NCBI GenBank assembly: GCA_028583405.1
Contig: CM053260.1
Coordinates: forward strand, 18,243,401 to 18,307,400
From: Pogonophryne albipinna
Lineage: Eukaryota > Chordata > Actinopteri > Perciformes > Artedidraconidae
Length of the DNA: 64,000 bases
Direction of reading: 5' to 3'
The position numbers and the translations under genes are program-made. The notes below the pieces were generated by a model, which ran no database searches, had not been told where the DNA came from, and saw nothing but the letters and a program-made list of their open reading frames with translations. Within the stretch, counting starts at the first letter, position 1. Each line of letters starts with the position of its first letter. Positions 42,040 through 55,063 of this stretch are shown here, one piece after another.

Positions 42040-43509
42040 ATGTCAACTCACACTCCAATTGTCCCCTGCTCACTCCACCTCTGTCTTTCCAACCCATCAC
42101 CCATTCCAAACATCTTCTTTACTATATATAATATTTACAGTAACTTTCTTTGTGAGTTATATTTGGTTGATATTCTGCAGGCCAGCTCTCAGGTGAAGTT
42201 ACTCAGGGGTAAAAAAAAAAGCAGAGAACTAGTTTTGAGATACATGGAGACATATTCCTTCATTTTGATATTAGCATCTCTGCCTTGAATGTAAATCATC
42301 TGATAGTAAAAAGTAAAGAATGAATTAATCCGCCATTCACACATTGTAACATTGCTGTGTCCTCTCATTTCCTTATCTTCTCTAAGCACATTTATCGGTC
42401 CTCAAATACATTCCAATTCTCTATTATTACAGATAGTCAGGATACATCTCACATTGGAGTGGCTGATATCACATAGTGGCAAAGTTGTAGCTAGATTCAA
42501 TCTGTGAGAGCCCCAAAGCCTCAGGATAGGGTTTACACATGGGATTGTATCGCCACTTCATCAGAAGAGAATAGTCCTGCTATCTCTCAGCCCCGAGGCC
42601 ATCATAGATAGTGACCATAACACTGGTAGTGAGAGTGACTGTGCACCCTTTGACTGACAGAGACATTAGGTCAACATGGATCAACTGAAGACTAACCAGC
42701 TCACACTCTCTCGCTATCTAGCGTCTGTTTAATGTTGTATGAAAGAAGGCTAATGAATGGATTAGTTAATTTGCAGAATGTGTCTCAGATTTGAGGGTGT
42801 TCAGTTCCTGATGAATAAGTATTTTTACATGATTGTATGTTTACCTCAGTGTCTGGCTGCTATGTGTACGTGAGGTGGGGATAGGATGTAACTTCTAAAG
42901 CGGCATTTTATTTGCCCGTGATAATCGTCGTTGATAAATGATGAGTTGGAAGCGTGGTGGGGCTCTCTCACGAGCTCTTTCTCTGCTATTACTGCTGTTT
43001 ACACACCGCCATCACATCGCCGCTTTTGAAGCTTGTTGTCTCATTTAAAGCAATTCCATAAAACTCATTTACGCCGTTGACGAGTCAATTACATTTCAAC
43101 TCTTATTAGTTCAGGATGCAAAAATGAAATTAGATGAGAATATATTGTTGGAGATATATTAAGGCTTTTCATTCATCACTGGGATGGAATGAGTCATGCA
43201 GTGATGGGGACTCCAATCTCTTAATCAACTCTGCGCTCCGCCAGGCAGCGGAGGATGTGCTGCGTGTTAAAATCACTATAAAGCCTGTCTCTCATCATTC
43301 ATTTTTATGGCCTTTCAGCTGTGTGAGCACTGCAGTGTATGACACTACTGCAGCCACTAGCTGAACTGAGCCTGCTCTCAATGTTTGAGTTCTCTCTCTT
43401 TTATTGATTGAATATTTAATTAAAAGGCCTACAATGTCTTACACTGATGCTATTCATGTATGGAAATTATTTTGTAAGGTAATAAGTGAGTGTTCTTTTT
43501 CTATTTCAG

Positions 43510-43606
43510 TATGCCTATGAGGGCAATGACATCAGCGACCTGCCGGTAAATTTGTCTGTGGTCTGGAACGGAAACTTTGTCATCGACAACCCGTTCAACA
43601 TCCAAG
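43510..43606 (+). CDS. plxna1: plexin-A1 exon: end of IPT2
   Basis: Encodes residues 266-297 plus one base: [16 protein letters not shown], then [12 protein letters not shown] and FNIQ. N279 is a glycosylation site. YxYEG is the conserved start of this exon in class A plexins, and NFVIDNP is the plexin-A1 form as I recall it. The acceptor is ATTTCAG and the donor is CAAG|GTGAGT. Confidence 0.95.
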
Positions 43607-45715
43607 GTGAGTTAATGTACTGTTGTGAATTATTGATCATTTGTTTTATCTCTTAACCTTTAACATGAGACACTGTAGATAATCCATAAAAAAAAATTCA
43701 AACCATGGATGACGCAGCATCTTAAAGAAAAAATAACTCAAAACTTGCAGGAACTTATACATACAATAGCTTTGTGACTTTGAAAAATCAGCTCCGACTG
43801 CATAGTAAATCATTTATATTGGACTAAAACTCCTTGGTCAGCACAACCGTTTTAATTGATATTCTTTGTCTGTAAAGGGTTCTAACTCTGTTATTTACTC
43901 TGTATTTGTGATTAATTGTATACGGACGTACTGGAATAGTTACGTGTTGTATCAACATTAAACTTTGCAACTGGAGGAACCTACTTGAATGCTGGCACTC
44001 ACAACAGTTTAAAGAGAGGACACGTACTGTACACAAAGTCATTTGTGTTCACTAATACATATATTGACTCATCATTATGTCTGAGCCTCTGGTTTTACCC
44101 CATGAGACTCTTTTGTCATTGCTAATAGGTAGCAGATAAGTAGTGGTAGCATCTCACAGCTGTAGCTAGCTGACTGATAAACCAGTGTGACAATGAGCAA
44201 TTTAGACACATTTTGTCTGCAACAGAGCATTTGAATCTGTTGAACAATGTTTACAATTTACAGTTTTTGCATTGCATTTGGCAATGTTAAGATGGCATAC
44301 TAGAACTTCTCCCTGCAATGCACACTGTTACACATTGAATTGTATTGTACTGTAATTTATTTAAATAATAAAGTAATTTTATTACACCCCTATTGTGATG
44401 GTTTCAGAAGTACACACTTAAGCTGACAGGTATTATTATAAACAGTGTGTGCAGTACTGTTTGTACAATATATCCACTATTTAAGCAGCATTATAGTTTG
44501 TACACCACTGTATAACCACACCTCGCTCTCGTTGGAGAAGACAATGAGATCATGTCTGTTGGATATAATTACGGATAGGACCGTCTTTATGATGCTGTCG
44601 CCATAATTATTGTGGCCTGTACAGCACAGCAGGGGTCTGTAACATTATTCTCCAGCTGTGAGGTAACATAATCTGCAGCTACCACTGCGTTCGATACTTC
44701 ATGTTGATGACAAAGTGTTTGTACTGAGGGAACTGCATTTTCTCGGCCTGTTTGTTCATCTTTGATGGTCAAAGACGCAGCAAGGATTTGTTTGTATTAT
44801 TTCAGTTTAGAAGATGTTACATCTCTAAAGCCTGTGAAGCTGTGCTCATTGCCATTTTGTCAGTAATGTAAGATAACACCACAGAGTCACTTTGTTCCAC
44901 TTACTGATGTCACTCCCTGTAGTCTAAATGCAGGCTGTTGAAGTCTAAAATTTCACATATTTCTCTGGCTGCTGACTCTGGTAATATGTATGTGTTTGCA
45001 ACCTATACCAAACATGTGTGTATGAATATAGGGACCCCACTGTTATCCCCTGTAATGGGGTGTTTATATTCATAGAGCCAACATAGGATGCTTTGACAGT
45101 CAGTGGCACTCCCAGAGACAAAGTGTTTCTAAATGGCATCTGTTAGACGCAGCAGTATTGACATCGCACAATATCAGCGGCACGCATCAGTGTCTCTGCA
45201 TTGTGTAAATCTCAAGTGTAAATCTCCTAAAGTGCAACTGGAGGCGATCCACAGCCCCCCTCCATCTATCTCTTTTCACCACCAGCCCCTTCCCCATTTC
45301 TCAATCACGATAATCATCTGGTGAGCAATACTGACTTAAAATACTGATATGTTAATGTAATTAGAGAGGAGTCGTTTAACAGACAGTAATTGGTACAGGG
45401 TTGCTTTAAAGCTGCTCCATGACCAATGGGATTTGGGGATGGAATAGCAGAGAGAGAAAAAAAAATGATTTGCTGCACCAATCCTGAGGCCTTTGGGAAA
45501 TAGTATCTTGACTTGGTGACATTGGAGAAGTTTCAGATTTTTTTTGCAAAAGTTGAAAAACTTGCAATGGACCTATTTGGTTGATCTTTAAACCTTTCCA
45601 CAACTCAGGCTGTTAGAATGTGCACTTAATTAGAATGGTGAAGTTACTTTATTCTCTCATTGGCTTCGTCCCCCCCTTCATTTTTTTGTCCCTTTCTTCT
45701 TCTTTTCCTCACCAG
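43607..45715 (+). other. intron, 2,109 bp
   Basis: Ends in a pyrimidine tract and ACCAG. It is mostly AT-rich, with no recognised repeat or gene. Confidence 0.85.
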
Positions 45716-45906
45716 CCCACCTATATAAGTGCTACGCCCTGAGGGACAGCTGCGGGATGTGTCTGAAGGCGAACCCCAGGTTTGAGTGCGGCTGGTGCGT
45801 ACAGGAGAAGAAGTGCTCCATGAGGCAGGAGTGTACTCCTCTAGAGAGCACTTGGATGCACGCCACCACAGGAAACAGCCGCTGTGCGCACCCCAAGATC
45901 ATCAAG
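45716..45906 (+). CDS. plxna1: plexin-A1 exon: PSI3
   Basis: Completes codon 298 and encodes residues 299-361, the whole third PSI domain. The cysteines are C303 (LYKC), C310 and C313 (CGMC), C322 and C325 (FECGWC), C331, C337 and C354. It continues through [12 protein letters not shown] and ends HPKIIK in phase 0. The order LYKC, CGxCLKA and FECGWC is the standard class A plexin pattern, and the WMHA run again favours A1. Confidence 0.95.
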
Positions 45907-48900
45907 GTAAGCCATGATCGTAGCAACACATGCGGCTCAGCACATAACTCCATATATCAGCTCAGTATGCTCCTGAAGCGCAGCAAGGTAACACATTCCT
46001 GACTGCACATGAGTCCCTGCAAGTACACACATGCTAATATTAAATTGGATTATAAGTATTAAGTGCAGTTGATTTATTACAAAAACATGGAGCTTTCCAG
46101 GGAAATATTGCTTTTTTCATCCAGAGTTTACATATAGGGTTAAAAAAAGAGAGCAGAAATTGATTTTATATGTACATTTTTCAGCTAGATACATAAATAA
46201 AAGTTAAATCTCTTTATTGCCAGAAGAATTTAGCTGACGCCGTCTCAAGACATTAACACCCCAAGGTCAGTGGGACCAGGGTTCTGCCCACTCTTAAATC
46301 AACATTACATTTAGCTGCTAAATCCAAGCTATAGAAAAACCCTTCTCTTACCTACTGTATGTTAAAGTTAAAGCAGACACTTCAGCTGTTATTTGGTGTG
46401 CGTTGCTCAGCAACTCGACCTCGTAAACAACAAATAAGTCAAGGATTTTTCAGGGCAGGAGTAAAAAGGGAGGGGGTTCAAGTGACAGAATGCCCTTTGT
46501 GACAAGGTTATATTAACTACTTGTTGGACAAACTGTGGAACTAAAAACGTGCCTTTTGACACGAATCTAAGCTTTGCAAAAATCAGCTCATTAGTAATTA
46601 AAAGTTTGGCCTCAGCGAGTGAAGGTAGAGAGGAGGTGGTTGGAAGGATAGACAACTTAGAAGCCATCACCATGACGGCAACCACAACACAGATGGGTCG
46701 GCCAGGAGGAGGCAGTTCACACACACCAAGACTGAACACACAGACATGATTAGAGATGATGGCTGCACACACACACACACACACAAACACACCTGAGTAG
46801 GCAGAGAGGGTGTTTGTCTGTTGTGTGTGTGTTTGCAGGAGGGCGACAAAGAAACCGAGTGTGGAAGTGTGCTGCTAATTGTGTGCCACCATGGGCGCAG
46901 AATGTGTACGTGCACGCATGCATCTGACAGTCTGGGCAAGCTAAGGCTTCTAAACACCGTGGCGAACCCATCTGTTGCCACCGGGTAACCGTGGAGGTGG
47001 TCCTCGTCTGACTGTGACCTGGGTCACTGTCACTACAGCTCTCCACTGGGACAGACACACACATGCGCACACACAAAGAGCCGTGCACCGCTGTGTGAGA
47101 CGTGTCTAAACGTTCAAGCCTTTCACTCGTTCTCATTGGTCTTTCCTTTCCTCTCATTGGTTTTCCTCCAGCTTTCAACGCATTTTTTGCCCTTTTCTGC
47201 TAATTTAATTTTATCTCACATCAGACGAACTCATCTGAGTCAAAACGAGGGACATTCCTCTCTATTTAAATAAGTGTGAAATATATGTATGGTTTAAAAT
47301 GCATGCCCATTTCACCGATGCAGACTTGTATGGCTGGAGCCCTCAGAACATTTCCTGTATGACACGGGTTCGTCTCTCTGAATGCGTAATGGAGATATTG
47401 GATAATTGGGGCACTGGCACATAGATAAATCCGTTCGCTAATGCTCTCTCTCTCTTCTTGCTCGCTTCAGTTATCTCTTTGAAACAAGCGTACAGAGGCA
47501 ATTGGGTTTTGTGTGCGTGTATGTATGAGAGAGATGGGGGGGGTGGTTGAAGAGGTGAGGTGGGGATGAGTGTGTGTGCGCAAGCATGTGCTCCTGCATG
47601 CATATTGAGGGGTAAATCCTGGCCTCAGGGCAAGATGTTGGTGGCAGTCAAAGAAGCAGGCGTATAGAGCTTCAAAAACCGCAGGAGGAGAAACATACTG
47701 CAGGTTTGAGATCATCGAAGAGACAAAGAAGAAGGGTGAGATATAACTGGTGGAGGCGTTATCTCCACCCCACACTGCCAGCCTTACCTCTCCTCTCCAC
47801 CTTTGACATTTACAATGTGACATTTAATGCTAAAAGAACATCTGCAGGCGACAAAGAAAAGCTCTTTCTTTTCTTCTGCCATTTCATCAGCAAAGAGCAT
47901 CACATCCACCACACAAATTGAATATTACTCCACTTTTTACAATCCCGCTTTTCCTGTTTCTTTTCTGCTATATTCAGGCGCTTTGTTATATTTTACCGCA
48001 CACTAGCTTCTGTGTGGCCATAAGCTAGCTCGCGTATTAGCCGCACATTTCATTTGGACTGGAGAATGTGTGTTTGATCGGGAAGGAAACTCCACTGGAG
48101 AGGGAGTGTGACCGCGCACACAACATGCACATTAAACACACAGCTACCCAGAGCTCTCAGAGCAGCAAGCGTTGAACCCATTTGGTGTCATTTCCAAGTG
48201 TGCTCATGCCCATTTGACGTTGTTCAATTGGGTACCGTTCCAGCAATGTCTCTGGCACCTAAGCACTGTTCTCCAAACACGGCAATTTATGTTTTAGGCT
48301 CAGAATGATTGGGTTTAGACCAATAATTTAGCTGTTGGGCTGTTAATGCGCTATTTTTATTGTGCTGCATTTTTCTCCTCTGCACTGACATTGTGCTCTA
48401 AGATTAATTAGTTCTCCTTTCACAACAAGCAGACAACACAGTTTGTGTGAGAAAGCACGCACAAGCACACTTGTTCAGGCTCCCAAAGGCAAACACACAC
48501 AATCTGAGAAGCCTATTTTCAGATGTAAAACGTTTAACATCAGAGATAAAAAAACAAGCTACAGCATACAATGCATGGCTTGTGTGGTATCCTCAAAATC
48601 AGAGCCACACACACACACACAACTACAAACACACATACTCACACACACACACACACACGCACGCACGCACGGTGCTGTCTTGCAGTGTAGTGCAGCGGTG
48701 TCCTAGTACTGGCCTTGGATGCTGCGTGGCCCTCCATCATCCATCATCTCCTGTCTGCCTTCTCCTAGGGGACAGGAAGAGCATTACATCTAGCCCTTAG
48801 AAACCAATTAAAACAACACAGGCCATGCCAGTGTGTGTGTCTGTGTGTTGGGGGGTGATGTGTGCATTTTTTGTGTTTAACTATGTGGGACACTTCAGAG

Positions 48901-51771
48901 CTCCGTGCTTTCTTGCTTCATTGTGATCTTTTCGTCGTCATGCAGTTTCACAGCTTGTGTACTTGTGAATGGCCAATGATTTCTCCTGCATGCATTGTTA
49001 GACTCCAATATTGGCCTTTACCAGACTTTTGTATCCCTATCTACCTCTCTATGTTCTTGTCCATGTCTTTTTTTTCTTGTCCCCTTCTTTTCTTTCAACC
49101 ATTTTTATTTCCTTTCCTTTATCAGCCACTCGATCATTTTGTATTTCCTTTCCTTCCCTTTCAATGTTTCATGTATCCTATGTTTCTATCATCTCCCTCT
49201 TTTCCTTCCTTCTTCCGTCAGCCTGCATTGAGACACATGTTTTTTCTTTACAGACCTTTATTGACAGGGCCTCTGTGATTAGCATTTTGTGTTTTAGGGC
49301 TAAACAATAAGTGTAATTGCTACAGCATTGAGAGAAATAATAATACAAGCCAATGCTGAGGAAATCTTTTCACTCATTATTGATGTGTTATTATAAAAGT
49401 AATATTACAGCTATATGTGTGCCATTATGTTATAATCTGAGCAATTGTTTTTAATGATCATACCATTTAAAAATGCTTTTAATGTTCAGCTACAGTAATC
49501 TGTTTGGCCCGAGTGTGATTTTAACTTCAGTACCACTTTAGTTTGTATTATTGTAGGGACTTAATGAGCATCACTGTAAACATTTAGTGATATAGGCCCA
49601 TGTTATCCCTGTCATCACTCACTTTATTTCCTCCATTAGTTTGTTTGTGACTTTTCATTTTTGAGAGTCTTACACAAAGATAAACTTCAGAAACCTTGTG
49701 CCATGCTCATATTGTCATTCTCTGTGTCCCCTGCTTCCCCTTTATCCTCCTCCTCCTCTTTCTATAACTAGCAGATGATATCTGTGCACTGCCGCTCCTC
49801 TGGCCACAATAGGCCTCACACAAAGCCTCCGACAGGAGAGGAAGAGAGAAAAAGGGAATTTGAATGGGTGTTGAGCGCCGCAACTGCAAGAGGAGAATAG
49901 AGCGAGTGTTTAGGCTGGTGGCTTTTATCAAAAAGGGCTTTTTGTTTGTGTTGTTCAGTGGTGGATGTAACAACGTGTGAATGTATGTGCGTGTGTGTGT
50001 TGATAAGCCAGTGCTGTAGGAAAAAGACAGATTTGATTACCATATCTGACGATTGTGGCTGGTGCACTACTGTGTGCCACTCGCTCTTTTAGTCTCCAGC
50101 TAAAATAAATACATTCAGACAAAGACAGAGAGTGGATTTAAAAAGTCACAAGTTCGAAGAGAAAGAGGGAAAGGGCGAGAGAACAAGGAGGGATGTTCAT
50201 CCAAAGCCTAGCTGGTGTAAGATGGAAAACACTCCTTAATTAAATCACTGTGGCATTTCAGTTCTGGCCTGCATGACACTTCCCTTTGTGTGTTTCTGTT
50301 AGTGGTGTCCTGAACACCTGTGGCTCATACCAGCCTGCCACCTTTTCTATAATGATGTTAGTCTGGAGATAGTTTTCAGGTACTAGGTGGAGAAATAAAG
50401 TTGTGGAAGGATCTAATTCATATGCGAAACAGTAGATACTGTACACCTAAAGACAATATATATATTTTGTGTTCTTGTCGAAAGTTAGTTAACAAGATAT
50501 ATACCTTATTATCTTATGTCTGGAGAGTTAATGAGTTAATTAACACATGGTCAACATACACACATGCTAGAAGGCTAAATTAACCATCTGCTCACTGTAG
50601 CTTCGTCTTCACTGTGCAGATGTGAGAGTATTCTTGTGTCACTTGCAGCAACATTGCACATTAAACTATTTTCGAAAATGTCAAACTATTCATTTTTTAA
50701 GTTGGCACCAGTGCACTCTTTAGGCTTGTTGTGACCTGTTCCACAAAGGATGTTGACAAATGAAACAGGCAAAGGTAATACTGATGTTATTACCAATTCC
50801 TTTCTCTGGAATTGTTGCTACCCGTGGAGGCCAAGTCAATATACATGGATTTTGCAACACAAACAAATGACTTCTACTGTCTTTCTGGTTTGACCAGAGC
50901 TTTTGCTACTACATAAATACTTTTAAAATACTTTTCTGGCACTTAGCCCCCTCTCACTATTGTGTGCTATATATCGACGCTTACTTTATTATGGACACAA
51001 AACAAAAAATGTATTTGGATATATGTTTTTGTGCACTTGGGGCTTGATACTGAAAAGTTAAAATGGCTGTCCTATAGGGGCTTAATCACTGATCATCCAT
51101 TGTATGCTTCCTTTGTGGCAAGCCAGGTCAAAGAGTGACCTTACCCCCTCTCCAAAACAACCTTCCACCAGCATCTCATCCCCTTCACCCTCCTCCCACC
51201 CTGCTGCGACAAATGATCCACCTCGCCACAAGTCAGGTTCTAATCCAATTAGCTTTAGCCCTAATTATGCTAGTAATGACTGATTACCAAAGGAGCCATT
51301 GTCTGCGTGGCTGCCTGGATGAATGGGGCTGTGATTAGCGACTGGGCTAGCCTTGGGTAGCCATTAGCACCTCTGCACACCTTTCAAAGACCTCTGGGGG
51401 AAATATGTGGAGCAGAGGTCACTGTGTGCAGTAATTGTGTTCAGTAGATTAATCGTCACAAGGTCAAATGAGAGATGTAAGTGAAGGCTGGATGGGTGGG
51501 TCCGGGTTAAGTGTGTGACTTGGCAGGTTGGGAATGTTAGCCTGAGTTGAGGCGGACTTAATGGATCCAAGGTCATTTTTCATCTCTCTTAATGAGGTAG
51601 CAAGTATCTGATTCATTGAGAATGGGAGATGACCATAATGACTTAAGTAAACTGTCATTCATGCTGACACGTAATATATTTTCTATGATGTACTGCTTTG
51701 GGTAAAAATCGAAAGTCCCATATGTTGTTCTGGCTAACATATGTCCTTTTCCAATGTTTCCTTCCAACCAG
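45907..51771 (+). other. intron, 5,865 bp
   Basis: Contains short (CA)n stretches near 46770-46786, 48609-48622 and 48638-48657, a pyrimidine-rich stretch at about 49060-49220 and nothing recognisable as a gene or complete mobile element. Confidence 0.82.
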
Positions 51772-51923
51772 TTGACTCCGGAGACGGGGCCCCGGCAGGG
51801 AGGAACCATGCTGACCATCATGGGGGAGAACCTTGGACTGCAGTTCAAAGACATCCAGAACGGAGTCCGCATCGGCAAGGTGGCCTGCAACCCTCAGGAG
51901 GACCAATACATCAGTGCTGAGCA
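51772..51923 (+). CDS. plxna1: plexin-A1 exon: first part of IPT3
   Basis: Encodes residues 362-411 plus two bases: [18 protein letters not shown], then [23 protein letters not shown] and YISAEQ. The GPxxGGTxxTIxGENLG run is the IPT signature. The acceptor is AACCAG. The donor GTACGT at 51924 interrupts the glutamine codon that the next exon completes. Confidence 0.95.
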
Positions 51924-54419
51924 GTACGTTGACACTATCTTTGTCTCAATCTGTCCTCTCCCACCCCTCACTCTCGTCCTCCCTGTTTCTAAGACTCTCT
52001 TTTCCAATGCTTGTCTTTGTCCAATATTGATGTGACACTGAGTGCCTGGCACTACACTGCAACTCTCTCTCAGACCTCTGTTTCAGTGAAAACTCCACCG
52101 GTTAAACTCCACTCTCCTCTTACAAACAAAACCAATTCATAACTGGCAGGTTCCTACTGTGTTTGGTACTGCCAGTCGATAAGTGCAGTCAATGTAGATC
52201 TGACAGTAGCTGAGTTTATGTGCACCCTTTATATCACTACTAATCAAAATGATAGCTCCATCAGAGTTATATTACCTTATGTAATCACCTTCAGAATTAA
52301 TTTGGCCCGTTCTGAGAGAAATGTAATGGCATCTGAAGTGGGCCGTACACATCTTCTATAAAACTCCTCCACAGATGAAAGCTTGTCATGTGAACGCTCC
52401 CTCTGATTAAATGATGTTTACTGCTTTCTGGGAAATTCAGAGTCACGATGGTTGCTGCTGGGTGAACTTAACTCCCATTTAATAACTGAAGTAGTATTTT
52501 CTAAGAAAATTATTGGGTTTTTTTACCGGCAGTAAACACACAAAGATCCTACAGTAGTTGTCTCTTGATAAATATCATGGGAAATTAGTTATTAGATTTC
52601 ATTCAGAATAGGGAAAAATAGACTTAATAACAGCCAGTGTGACGCTGGCACTGCCATACAATAACTACCCAGAAAGATCTGGGCCTTCAGTGAAACTGCT
52701 AAATAAGTAACCATTTTTATTTTCTGTTAAATTCATCTAGAAGCAGAGAAAATACAATTTAGGGCGAGGAAAAATCGGGGCTGCTCATCACAGCTGGAGG
52801 TGTCCTAAATATTCCATTTCCTACTATGTAGCTGTCATTTGTACACAAATGCTCCATTTGCTGAGTTTTGCTGCACAGTCCCAGCAGATTTGGTTTTCCC
52901 TGCCCCCTCACTAAGAAAGAAACTAAGAATTGTATGGCTTTGATGATTTGACAGGCACAACAACACGATGCTCTGCATTTCTCGTCTGCGCTGACGGGTG
53001 TCGAAATATCATAGTGACATGTCAGCCTTGATTTCTAATTTACAACCTCATCCATTGTATTGATGCAGAACATCACATTTCTTTCACTCCGGCATGGAGC
53101 CGTGGAGTAATATTAGGATGTTCTTGTAATTATTTCTTCACCACATGTTAATTTTGTCCTAGCGCTCAAATCCAAAACCACCAAGGTGTCTATGTTTAAC
53201 CCCGTCAACCCCTTAACTCTGCATTGGCCAGTTGCCATAGCACCGCAGTAAAAGAGGGTGTGGCTGGCAGTGAGGCTGTCATGCTAATTAAAAGTGATGT
53301 TAGCCATACGCTGGCATTAGTGGTCCGTTGCTCTCCTCATTCCCGTGACCCTATTAGATCTACAGCAGAAGAGACAGGACAGGGTTACGAGACTGACAGC
53401 CGAGGTCAAAGGTCAGCTGGTGGAGGGGGTGAATAGAAGGGGGCGCACTGACTGTTGGGCGAAATGTAGACTCTTTTTTATCTTGCTCTGGCTATCTCTT
53501 TCTCTCTGAAAGCACTTGTTCTTCATCCAGCCTGTGCAAATTGAATTGCAAGAAAATGCAGCACTTCTGGCCCTTTTAGTATTAGTAGGCTTGTCATTCA
53601 CCTCTGTCATTAAATATTCACGAGATTCCACATTGAGAAAAGTCAATTATTGCCGGCAGTGAGGAAAAACAGAACCTGGTATAACCTTTTTATTGCCTTA
53701 TTAGTGAATTCAGTTTGACAATTTGGTATATGTTTAATTTTTAACCATCAAATTCCACCGGAGTTATTTGATTGAGGGAGGTATAATTCCTAATGTTGTT
53801 ATCCTTACAAATGCACTGTGAACTTTCTGTCTCTCTAACCACGTAATAACAGCTCGATGTAGCCACCTGTCATCTGTGCAGTAATGAGGCGAGCGAAGCC
53901 GCAGTTTCTAACTGAGAGCTGTCCAGCATTTTAATCATGTCATAGTGGGAGACCTGGGAATAAATGAAAGAGAAAATAAAAACAATGGAAACAAACGACA
54001 TCAGAATGTGAAATTCACTGTGGCCGCAGTTGCCATGGCCACCTGCAGGGAGGATGGAAGCAGGAGAGTTAATAACTCATCTCGGGGAGGGAGGGAAGCT
54101 GGGGAGATGCGCAGGATATGAGCTCGTTCAATTAATCAGCCTCTCCCACTTTAACCCCCTCTCTCTCTTTCCTTCTTTCTCCCTCTCTCCTCTACACTAT
54201 CGCCCTTTCTCTCTGTCTCATTCCTTCGCTGTGGCTAATTAACAGTCAAGTGTGTCTCCAGTGTGTGAAACATGAAGGAAGTGTGTGAGTGTGTGTGTGT
54301 TCACCCTCGGGCTACACTACCACTCCTTCCCTCATTCAATCATTTCTCCAGTGGATTTTCATTTGGCCAGCCAGCACCCAGGGCCAAGTGTGAAGCTTAT
54401 GGTTCTACAGTACGCACTA

Positions 54420-54462
<43 letters not shown>

Positions 54463-54671
54463 ATCCCACTGCTTTTTGTTATCTTTATGAACGAGGCTTT
54501 AGAAACAGTTTATTATTTCCCCCTCTGTACCTTCTTAACTTGGCCTCTGTCTTCCTTCCATCTCATTATTAAGCAAACATGGAAGCAGATCTCTTAACAT
54601 CCCCACATGTGTTTGTGTTGCTGTGATTATAGTACTCATCTCTCCACCTCTGTGTTTCACTTTGTTTTTAG
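51924..54671 (+). other. intron, 2,748 bp
   Basis: Contains (CA)n at 54422-54460 and a C/T-rich stretch at 54145-54230. There is no recognised gene. Non-repetitive segments around 52700-53140 and 53640-54010 are unexplained. Confidence 0.83.
54422..54460. repeat. (CA)n microsatellite, 39 bp
   Basis: Uninterrupted AC run. Confidence 0.97.
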
Positions 54672-54795
54672 GATTGTGTGCCGGCTGAATGATGCAACAG
54701 GTTACAGAGTGCAGGAGGCTCAGGTAGAAGTGTGCGTTAGGGACTGCATTCACCCAGACTACAAAGCCATCTCAACCAAGGCCTTCACCTTTGTG
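54672..54795 (+). CDS. plxna1: plexin-A1 exon: end of IPT3
   Basis: Completes codon 412 and encodes residues 413-453: [17 protein letters not shown], then [17 protein letters not shown] and KAFTFV. The paired cysteines of VCVRDC (C433, C437) and the FTFV end match the close of IPT3 in plexin-A1. It ends in phase 0 at GTG|GTAAGT. Confidence 0.95.
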
Positions 54796-54926
54796 GTAAG
54801 TTTGTGTGTTGGATCGAATTATAGCAAAGACAAGGTTTCTGGATGTATTTTGATGTTATTTTGGAAATCTCAGGCGCCCAGCAGCCATGATTTATTCACC
54901 TTTACTCTGCCTGTGTCTCTCCTTAG
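54796..54926 (+). other. very short intron, 131 bp
   Basis: GTAAGT to CCTTAG, by far the smallest intron in the window. It has no in-frame stop when read from the upstream exon, but its length is not a multiple of three. Retention would throw the next exon out of frame, ending at a stop at 55024-55026. Confidence 0.93.
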
Positions 54927-55063
54927 TCTCCGTACTTTACACGGGTCATTCCTTCCACTGGGCCGCTGTCTGGAGGGACAAGGATCACAATTGAAGGCAG
55001 TAATCTCAACGCAGGCAGTTCTGTAGCTGTGAAGATAGGACTCAACGCATGCCGCTTTGAGAA
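54927..55063 (+). CDS. plxna1: plexin-A1 exon: first part of IPT4
   Basis: Encodes residues 454-498 plus two bases: [18 protein letters not shown], then [17 protein letters not shown] and CRFE. The GPLSGGTxxxIEGSxLNAG run is the plexin-A1 form of the IPT signature as I recall it. The donor GTAAGC at 55064 splits the lysine codon. Confidence 0.95.

Noticed and set aside
46226..46325. ATTTAGCTGACGCC and ACATTTAGCTGCTAAA, similar to teleost repeat ends
   Set aside because: Too short and separated to define an element.
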